From NCBI GenBank assembly GCA_934647145.1, contig CAKUFB010000003.1, positions 1 through 27,009 on the forward strand: 27,009 bases of DNA. The letters run 5' to 3'. The notes below the pieces were generated by a model that worked only from the letters and a program-made list of their open reading frames with translations, was not told the origin of the DNA and ran no database searches. Positions 21,652-27,009 of the stretch are shown here, piece by piece (within the stretch, counting starts at the first letter, position 1; every line of letters starts with the position of its first letter). The position numbers and the translations under genes were made by a program. The DNA is from an uncultured Clostridia bacterium. GTDB lineage: Bacteria; Bacillota; Clostridia; Christensenellales; Aristaeellaceae.

Positions 21652-22599
21652 ATGCAAGCGACGGCCAACAACAAAACAAAGACAAGGAAGATCAATCGCG
21701 ACCTGCTGCATGAGAATCTGGAGCTCTACTCCATCATGCTGCCGGTGCTGGCGATGATCTTCATCTTCTGCTACATCCCGATGTACGGCATCGTGATTGC
21801 GTTTCAGAAGTACGTGCCCGGTCGGCCGTTCCTTTCGTTTGACGGAAGCACCAAGTGGGTGGGCCTGCAGTATTTTACCGACTTTATCCAGGGCAAGTAT
21901 TTCGGCCGCCTGATGGGCAACACCATCAAGCTGAGCCTGTACAACCTGGTGTTCGGCTTCCCGATCCCGATCATCTTCGCGCTGCTGCTCAACGAGATCC
22001 ACAGCGTGCGCTGGCGCAAGTTCTTCCAGACGGCCAGCTACCTGCCCTACTTCATCTCGATGGTCGTCGTGGCCGGCCTGGTGGTGTCCTTCCTGGAGCT
22101 CAACGGCCTGATCAACAACATCATCGTGGCGCTGGGCGGCGAGCGGTCGGCGCTGCGGACGAACAAGGAGTTCTTCCCCTGGATCTACACGATCACGAAC
22201 ATCTGGAAGAGCTTCGGCTTCAACAGTATCCTGTACATGTCGGCCATCACGGCGATCGACACCTCGCTGTACGAGTCGGCCAAGCTCGACGGCGCGACCC
22301 GCCTGCAGCAGATCTGGTACATCACGCTGCCCTCGATCCGTCCCACCATCGCCATCATGCTGATCATGGCGGTCGGCGGCATCATGGGCTCCAATACCGA
22401 CCTGATCCTGCTTCTGTACACCTCCGCGACCTATGAGACCGCCGACGTTATCGGAACCTACATCTACCGCGTCGGTATTCAGGGCGGCAAGTTCAGCCAG
22501 ACCGCCGCCATCGGCCTGTTCGCGACGATCATCAACTTCATCCTGGTGTTCATCGCCAACCGGCTGAGCAACAAGATCTCCGGAACCGGACTGTGGTAA
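21652..22599 (+). CDS. lplB: Carbohydrate ABC importer permease, LplB type
   Basis: Inner-membrane subunit of a CUT1 sugar importer (315 residues, six helices). The N-terminal block LPVLAMIFIFCYIPMYGIVIAFQKYVPGRPF is typical of the LplB branch. The coupling loop that contacts the ATPase is YESAKLDGATRLQQIWYITLPSI (EAA motif with DGA). GAGGTGA upstream supports ATG 21652. It is the first of three genes: permease, permease, binding protein. No ATPase gene is in the operon, which is usual for CUT1 systems that share an MsmX/MsmK-like ATPase from elsewhere. Codons end strongly in C or G. Confidence 0.93.
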   Translation: MQATANNKTKTRKINRDLLHENLELYSIMLPVLAMIFIFCYIPMYGIVIAFQKYVPGRPFLSFDGSTKWVGLQYFTDFIQGKYFGRLMGNTIKLSLYNLVFGFPIPIIFALLLNEIHSVRWRKFFQTASYLPYFISMVVVAGLVVSFLELNGLINNIIVALGGERSALRTNKEFFPWIYTITNIWKSFGFNSILYMSAITAIDTSLYESAKLDGATRLQQIWYITLPSIRPTIAIMLIMAVGGIMGSNTDLILLLYTSATYETADVIGTYIYRVGIQGGKFSQTAAIGLFATIINFILVFIANRLSNKISGTGLW

Positions 22600-22616
22600 G
22601 AAGGAGGCAACGAGTC

Positions 22617-23537
22617 ATGAATACCGCAAAGAAAAAGCATAAGAGAATTCGCGAGGGTTCCCTGGTCGCGGACGTGATCATCTTCGTCATCGTGGCGCTG
22701 CTGGCCTTCGTCTGCCTGTACCCGATGTACTTCGTGCTGGTCACGTCGCTGTCCGACCCGGCCTACGCGCAGCAGATGAACACCTACTGGTGGCCGCGCT
22801 CCGACTCCGGCGTCTTCCTGGGCACGTACAAGCGCCTGGTGACCGACATGACCATGTGGCAGGCCTACGGCAACACGATCATTTACACGCTCATCCCCAC
22901 CTTCCTGATGCTGGTGACCTGCTGCCTGTGCGCGTACCCGCTGACCTCGCCCAAGCTGGTGGGCCGCAAGATCTGCAACATCTTCCTGCTGATACCGATG
23001 TACTTCGGCGGCGGCCTGATTCCCAGCTTCATCCTGATGACCAAGCTGGGCCTGTACAACAACATCTGGGCGATCATCATCCCGGCGTCCTTCAGCATCT
23101 GGTACATCATCCTCACGCGCACCTACTTCGCCTCGATTCCCGAGGAGCTGCGCGAGGCGGCCAAGATCGACGGCGCGAACAACTACCAGTGCCTGTTCCG
23201 CGTGTACATTCCCAACGCCAAGTCCATCCTGGCGGTTATCGCGATCTACACGCTGGTCGCCCGGTGGAACAGCTGGTACGACGCGATGATCTACATTCCG
23301 GAGCAGGCAAAGCAGCCCCTGCAGCTGTACCTGCGCCGCATCCTGGTCGAGCAGACGGTCGACCTGAGCCTGTCGCTGAGCATGGCGGAGATGGAGGAGC
23401 GCGTGCTCCGGCAGATGTCCAACGACCAGCTCAAGTACACCATGATCATCTTCACTACCCTGCCCATCATCTTCGCCTATCCCTTCCTGCAGCGCTACTT
23501 CGTCAAGGGCGTCATGGTGGGTTCGCTGAAGGGCTGA
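22617..23537 (+). CDS. Carbohydrate ABC importer permease, YtcP type
   Basis: Second CUT1 permease (306 residues, six helices), forming a heterodimer with the preceding one. Family blocks: FVCLYPMYFVLVTSLSDP near the start, a CCLCAYPLT segment at helix 3, FGGGLIPSFILMTKLGLYNN, and the EAA loop EELREAAKIDGANNYQCLFRVYIPNAK. The C-terminus FVKGVMVGSLKG is the normal end of this family. GAAGGAGG lies 9 bases before ATG 22617, and the gap from the first permease is 17 bases. Confidence 0.94.
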   Translation: MNTAKKKHKRIREGSLVADVIIFVIVALLAFVCLYPMYFVLVTSLSDPAYAQQMNTYWWPRSDSGVFLGTYKRLVTDMTMWQAYGNTIIYTLIPTFLMLVTCCLCAYPLTSPKLVGRKICNIFLLIPMYFGGGLIPSFILMTKLGLYNNIWAIIIPASFSIWYIILTRTYFASIPEELREAAKIDGANNYQCLFRVYIPNAKSILAVIAIYTLVARWNSWYDAMIYIPEQAKQPLQLYLRRILVEQTVDLSLSLSMAEMEERVLRQMSNDQLKYTMIIFTTLPIIFAYPFLQRYFVKGVMVGSLKG

Positions 23538-23595
23538 TTCCCATTTGCTTCTAACGCAAAAAGCGTTGGAAATATAGAAAGGAGGATTTCTCACT

Positions 23596-25251
23596 ATGAA
23601 GAAATTCCTGGCTATCCTCTTGACTCTGTGCATGCTCTTCTCCCTGTGCATGTACACCGCCTCTGCGGATGAAGACCCCGTCGTCATCACCGTGCTCGGC
23701 TATGAAAACGGCACCGGAGACGCCTTTGCCAAGCACCGTGAGGAGCAGGCTGTCTGGAAGGAGCAGACCAGACTGTTCACCGAGGCCGGCATCAGCTTCG
23801 AGTTCGAGACCATCGCCGACTACGAGCAGTACAAGACCACCATTCAGACCCGTCTGGCGGCCGCGCACGACATGCCCAACCTGTTCTACGGCGGCGCGAC
23901 CAGCGTGACCGACCTGCTGGATCTGGCCGAGATGGAGCAGATCCTGAAGATCAACGAGGTTCTCGAGACCACCAAGGGCAACGCCTACAACTTCTACTAT
24001 GGCGGCGTGGGCGATCAGGCCCGCAAGCTGATCTCCGACGAGGACGGCAACTTCTACTGGATTCCCCGTATCCAGATCAACCAGCTCAACGGCGTGAACG
24101 CCGGCACCTCCATGTCCACCTGCATCCGCAAGGACTGGCTTGAGAAGGTCGGCCTGGAAGTTCCCACCAGCCTGGACGAGTTCACCAACGCCATCAAGAC
24201 CTTCCAGGAGCAGGATGTCAACGGCAGCGGCGCCGTCGATGAGTACATCGTCGAGGATCCCTCCTACTTCACCGTGGGCATGAACCTGTGGTTCGGCATC
24301 CCCACCTGCGACGGCACCGCCATCGGCATCAACCTGACCGAGGGCACCGTGGACTCCGCCTGGTACAACCCCAACATCAAGGCGTACTTCACCTACATCC
24401 AGCAGCTGGTGAAGGACGGCCTGCTCTACGCCGACGCGATCGGCAGCGACACCTCCACCTCCAACCTGAGAACCAACAACCAGGTTGCCGCCGAGCAGTA
24501 CTATCCCGTCGGCACCTATCAGGAAGCCACTATCCGCGCCGCCGGCCACGAGGAAGCGTACCTGATCGGTATGGTTCCCTTCGACGCCGTCGAGGGCACC
24601 AAGGCCTTCTACTCTGAGGAGACCCCCTATCTGGTTTACCTGCGCTTCTGCGTGTCCAACTCCGCCTCCGACAAGGTGGAGGGCATGGCCAGGCTGTTCG
24701 ACGTGATCTACAGCGACGAGTATTCCAAGCTCATGCGCTGGGGCGTCGAGGGCGTGACCTACGAAGTGCTGCCCGACGGCACCAACCATCGCCTGAATCC
24801 CACCATGGGCCGCGATGAGTCCATCGCCAAGGGCTGCATGACCGTCAACTCCCTGTCCAAGTTCATGCTGCCCGACTTCAACTACAACGAGCGCGCCGAG
24901 GAAATGGCCCGCACCGCCGAGGGCGGCTGGCAGGCGAAGGTCGACTACGAGCTGGCGACCGCCGACTATCAGCCCCGTACGCCCAACGACAACACCGGCT
25001 ACTATGCGCTGGGCACCGCTGAGGAGAACGAGATCCTGTCCAAGTACACCACCGACCTGACCACCACCAGCCGCGAGATCGCGACCAACCTGTGCCTGGG
25101 CACCTATTCCGTGGACGACATGGATCAGTACCTCGAAGAGCTGCGCGAAGTCGGCCTGGACGAGGTTCTGGCTGTCCGCCGCGCCCAATATGCTCGCGCG
25201 CAGGGCTATCAGACCTACGAGGCCATGAGCGCTGAGATGTTCCACAACTAA
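23596..25251 (+). CDS. Extracellular sugar-binding protein of the ABC importer (family 1, LipO-like)
   Basis: A 551-residue solute-binding protein of the large type that accompanies LplB/YtcP permeases; the ligand is probably an oligosaccharide. Signal peptide MKKFLAILLTLCMLFSLCMYTASA, mature start near DEDPVVITVLGYENG. The first domain has AAAHDMPNLFYGGATSVTDLLDLAEMEQI, and later GTYQEATIRAAGHEEAYLIGMVPFDAVEG and RLFDVIYSDEYSKLMRWGVEGVTYEV are typical hinge and pocket segments. The Cys residues in the signal do not fit a lipobox well (FSLC), so it may be cleaved by signal peptidase I instead of being lipid-anchored. GAAAGGAGG lies upstream. A terminator follows. Codon use is very biased, as expected of an abundant protein. 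Confidence 0.93.
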   Translation: MKKFLAILLTLCMLFSLCMYTASADEDPVVITVLGYENGTGDAFAKHREEQAVWKEQTRLFTEAGISFEFETIADYEQYKTTIQTRLAAAHDMPNLFYGGATSVTDLLDLAEMEQILKINEVLETTKGNAYNFYYGGVGDQARKLISDEDGNFYWIPRIQINQLNGVNAGTSMSTCIRKDWLEKVGLEVPTSLDEFTNAIKTFQEQDVNGSGAVDEYIVEDPSYFTVGMNLWFGIPTCDGTAIGINLTEGTVDSAWYNPNIKAYFTYIQQLVKDGLLYADAIGSDTSTSNLRTNNQVAAEQYYPVGTYQEATIRAAGHEEAYLIGMVPFDAVEGTKAFYSEETPYLVYLRFCVSNSASDKVEGMARLFDVIYSDEYSKLMRWGVEGVTYEVLPDGTNHRLNPTMGRDESIAKGCMTVNSLSKFMLPDFNYNERAEEMARTAEGGWQAKVDYELATADYQPRTPNDNTGYYALGTAEENEILSKYTTDLTTTSREIATNLCLGTYSVDDMDQYLEELREVGLDEVLAVRRAQYARAQGYQTYEAMSAEMFHN

Positions 25252-25299
25252 TTGACGACAGGACGCGCCGGTATCGCGCCGGCAGCTGAGTGAAGTCAG

Positions 25300-25327
25300 G
25301 CCCTCCCGGGAAACCGGGAGGGCTTTT
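25300..25327 (+). terminator. Intrinsic terminator of the sugar importer operon
   Basis: GCCCTCCCGG-GAAA-CCGGGAGGGC followed by TTTTG: a 10-bp perfect stem with a stable GAAA loop, 49 bases after the binding-protein stop codon. Confidence 0.9.
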
Positions 25328-25395
25328 GTACAATGAAAATCCCACGCTAGGCGTGGGGTTCGGTGGAGCTTAAAGCGGTAAGCAGGAAAGAAAAA

Positions 25396-25454
25396 CTCCT
25401 TTTGTGTATAATAGAGGTGCGGTCTGCCAACTGCACCTAGAAACACAAAAGGAG
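25396..25454 (+). promoter_or_regulatory. tnpA leader stem that masks the ribosome binding site
   Basis: CTCCTTTTGTGT (25396-25407) pairs perfectly with ACACAAAAGGAG (25443-25454), which holds the Shine-Dalgarno sequence of tnpA. An inner stem AGGTGC/GCACCT lies between. IS200 is known to limit its own translation by such a 5' stem-loop. The structure has survived although the gene has not. Confidence 0.7.
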
Positions 25455-25463
25455 GTCATCGGA

Positions 25464-25562
25464 ATGACGAATGACGTAAACAGTCTAGCACATATGAAAT
25501 GGAATTGCAAGTATCATATTGGGTTTGCCCACGGCCACAACGTCGAATTACAAAAGTATTAA
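25464..25562 (+). pseudogene. tnpA: IS200-type transposase TnpA, truncated N-terminus
   Basis: Encodes 32 residues starting MTNDVNSLAHMKWNCKYHIGFA, which match the TnpA start (family: NSLxHTKWxCKYHIVFxPKYRR). The sequence diverges after HIGFA and reaches TAA at 25560-25562. The catalytic region is absent. A perfect AAAGGAGG lies 8 bases upstream but is in the leader stem. Confidence 0.75.
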
Positions 25563-25637
25563 GTCAACGGCAGAAGAGAGATAATCCAGGTCATAGGTAA
25601 GCGGGTACTGGCCGTTTGAGTCAAAGCGTTATGAAAC

Positions 25638-25674
25638 GAGAAACGCCCCGCCGGTGAAGGCGGGGCGTTTTCTC
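25638..25674. terminator. Bidirectional intrinsic terminator
   Basis: GAGAAACGCCCCGCC and GGCGGGGCGTTTTCTC pair with one bulged base around a 6-base loop, with T-runs on both strands. It lies 20 bases downstream of the minus-strand immunity-like gene and probably ends the RHS unit. Confidence 0.8.
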
Positions 25675-25694
25675 ATTTGTTGCCAGTCGAAACC

Positions 25695-26282
25695 TTACAA
25701 CAGCTCGCACTCGGCCAGCGTCACAGCCTTTTCCGGGCCGCAGTCCTCCCATCGCTCCCCTGCGTTCAAGTGCCGCCTGCGCAGGGCACCGTAGGCCTCC
25801 GCATCGCGCAAACTGGAAAACAGACCGTTTTCGTTGAACGCAAGGCCGTTTTCGCGCAGTTCGTCGTGCAGAGCGCCGCTTTCTTCCCAGGCATAGTCGC
25901 TATACAGGTAGGATACCAGATCATAGCCAAGGTTCACGCACTCCGATCCCAGTACCTTCTTTACTCTGAACAGATGATTCGCTTCCAAGTTCTCGGGGCG
26001 GTCGCAAAGCGCGAGAAGCCCTGCCCCGCCGATGAGGCTGTCGCAGGCCGCGAGATACCTTCGGATATAGTCCCAATCTGATACTGCGACGCCGATCTCA
26101 GCCTTCTTCTGAATGGGGTACAATTTCTCCTGCCTCTCGTGCCAAAGTGCTTCCGAAACCGGGTCATCGAGAAAATCAAGCGGCCATAGCTGCGTGGAGG
26201 TGAGGCCGGAATAGTGTGGCGGGAGTCCAATCGTTTTGCGTTCTGTTTCATCCAGGGTATGATAGACAACGGACTTCAGCAT
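25695..26282 (-). CDS. Unknown protein directly after an RHS toxin tip, probable immunity protein
   Basis: Not recognised as a named family. A soluble 195-residue protein, acidic, with no signal peptide or membrane segment. Starts MLKSVVYHTLDETERKTIGLPPHYSG; later VAVSDWDYIRRYLAACDSLIGG, HLFRVKKVLGSECVNLGYDLVSYLYSDYAWEESGALHDELRENGL. ATG 26282 has AAAAGGAGG 8 bases upstream and the gene begins only 17 bases after the stop of the RHS gene. Small, cytosolic, unknown genes in this position are usually the immunity proteins of the tip domain just upstream. The function is inferred from position alone. Confidence 0.75.
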   Translation of the reverse strand: MLKSVVYHTLDETERKTIGLPPHYSGLTSTQLWPLDFLDDPVSEALWHERQEKLYPIQKKAEIGVAVSDWDYIRRYLAACDSLIGGAGLLALCDRPENLEANHLFRVKKVLGSECVNLGYDLVSYLYSDYAWEESGALHDELRENGLAFNENGLFSSLRDAEAYGALRRRHLNAGERWEDCGPEKAVTLAECELL

Positions 26283-26299
26283 TGTGCCTTCCTCCTTTT

Positions 26300-27009
26300 C
26301 TACTCTTTCCTGTTCACATAAATAATCGGTACGATTGGAATGTGATTCATATCTCCAATGTGCGCGTGATATATTTGCGATATGTACCCGCTGCGCCCAG
26401 GGTGACCTGGATCAATACGGTTGTATGCGAACCCGTATTCATGTCCCCACGAAATCAGAATCTCGGCATTCTCCAAAGAAATTCCACGCTGTTGGGCAAA
26501 AGGTTTAACCAGTTCGTTAAGTGCCGTTCTTTGTTTGAAAAGCTCACTGTTTTTATCAATGACATTTGGCTTGCTTCTGCCCGGATGGAACTCCTTCAGG
26601 CCGGCATCCGGCTGTCCGTTGCTTGCATAGCCGCCAACAACCGCCATGCTGCTCGCGCCGCCGCTAAGGTTGTTCGTCGGCCACGGAATGCCGTCCTCGT
26701 CCTCCGAAAGCATCTTCGCGGCAAAATAGCCGGAATGATCCGCTCTGTCAACCGGAGCGTTTGCGCAGTAAGCGTAGGCGTTATGCGTCGTCAGGCCGCC
26801 GACAACACCCAGCAGTTCGTCCGCATTGATAAACCGATGCAGTTCGGGGTAGTAATACCGGCTGCGCAGCCAGTACATCCACGTCTCGTCGTCGTAGATG
26901 TAGCCTCTGTACCTGAACGGGTTCGCGTAGCCCAGGGTATTCGCCAGCTCACCCGTGCGGCTCAGCTGGATGCCCCACGCATTGTACTTGTATTCTACCA
27001 CAACCATGC
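26300..27009 (-). CDS. RHS-repeat protein, C-terminal part with an unrecognised tip domain (5' end outside window)
   Basis: The reading frame is open to the right edge, so only the last 235 or so residues are seen. They begin in the RHS-associated core: ANPFRYRGYIYDDETWMYWLRSR, YYPELHRFINADE, then NAYAYCANAPVDRADHSGYF (family: NxYxYCxNNPVNxxDPSG). This boundary is where polymorphic toxins change domain. The following 140 or so residues form the variable tip: a Gly/Ser linker, then NSELFKQRTALNELVKPFAQQRG, ISLENAEILISWGHEYGFAYNR, IDPGHPGRSGYISQIYHAHIG, DMNHIPIVPIIYVNRKE. Several His and Asp residues are clustered, as in metal-dependent nucleases, but no toxin family is recognised. Such proteins kill rival cells, or mediate contacts, when the tip is delivered. 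Confidence 0.85.
   Translation of the reverse strand, partial: MVVVEYKYNAWGIQLSRTGELANTLGYANPFRYRGYIYDDETWMYWLRSRYYYPELHRFINADELLGVVGGLTTHNAYAYCANAPVDRADHSGYFAAKMLSEDEDGIPWPTNNLSGGASSMAVVGGYASNGQPDAGLKEFHPGRSKPNVIDKNSELFKQRTALNELVKPFAQQRGISLENAEILISWGHEYGFAYNRIDPGHPGRSGYISQIYHAHIGDMNHIPIVPIIYVNRKE

Larger units (their letters stand above)
25338..25635 (+). mobile_element. 5' remnant of an IS200-type element
   Basis: Begins with the left-end type hairpin CCCACGC-TAG-GCGTGGG, then the leader stem at 25396-25454, then the first 32 codons of tnpA. The rest of the gene and the right-end hairpin are missing; the 3' boundary is not clear. It sits between the importer terminator and the RHS unit. 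Confidence 0.65.

Noticed and set aside
22479..25446. Minus-strand open frames of 403 and 631 codons opposite the permease and binding-protein genes
   Set aside because: They are His/Gln/Val/Gly-rich mirror translations caused by strong C/G-ending codons; the plus strand has clear permease and binding-protein motifs.
1..27009. tRNA or rRNA genes
   Set aside because: No acceptor-stem/T-loop patterns or rRNA segments were recognised by eye; a tRNAscan-SE run would be decisive.

Overview
The window looks like chromosomal DNA of a GC-rich Bacillota, probably a gut-type member of the Clostridia. This rests on Gram-positive ribosome binding sites (GGAGG-type), sigma-A promoters, an LCP protein with a split Wzz/BY-kinase polysaccharide locus, an LplB/YtcP-type sugar importer with a large solute-binding protein, and IS200-type debris. 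The taxonomic call is an inference; no rRNA or other marker gene is present.

Layout. (1) 1-3970, minus strand: a MarR repressor and two half-size ABC exporter genes in one overlapping operon, with a textbook promoter and an operator-like palindrome. The second exporter gene runs off the left edge through two GC palindromes. (2) 3980-4750: a graveyard of two decayed insertion sequences on the minus strand, an IS200-type tnpA with its right-end hairpin and, next to it, the 5' part of an IS481-like transposase. (3) 4753-17759, plus strand: a capsule/exopolysaccharide operon. In order it holds an LCP attachment protein, an unknown secreted protein, a Wzz-like chain-length protein, a BY-kinase, a broken CpsB-type phosphatase, an initiating sugar-phosphate transferase, a GT2, a GT4, an EpsG-type polymerase, another GT2, a Wzx flippase, a large repeat-built surface protein, a decayed small gene and a terminator. 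(4) 17828-21272, minus strand: an OmpR-type response regulator, its histidine kinase, and a secreted four-PepSY-domain protein ending in an almost pure aspartate tail. The upstream regions of the regulator and of the PepSY gene share the same direct repeat at the same distance from a TATCAT -10 box. (5) 21541-25327, plus strand: a carbohydrate ABC importer operon (two permeases and a binding protein, no ATPase) with its own promoter, a TTGTG repeat array upstream and a strong terminator. (6) 25338-25674: the 5' end of a second IS200 element, with its ribosome-binding-site-masking stem still intact, then a bidirectional terminator. (7) 25695-27009, minus strand: the C-terminal part of an RHS-repeat protein with an unrecognised tip domain, followed by a probable immunity gene.

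How the parts work together. The polysaccharide operon contains nearly a whole Wzx/Wzy pathway: initiation, chain extension, flipping, polymerisation, length control by the kinase pair, and attachment to the wall by LCP. The phosphatase that normally resets the kinase is disrupted. The two-component system probably controls itself and the PepSY protein in response to an envelope signal. The most interesting items are the RHS tip/immunity pair, the shared regulator box with the polyaspartate PepSY protein, the surface protein made of four near-identical 96-residue modules, and the damaged kinase/phosphatase pair.
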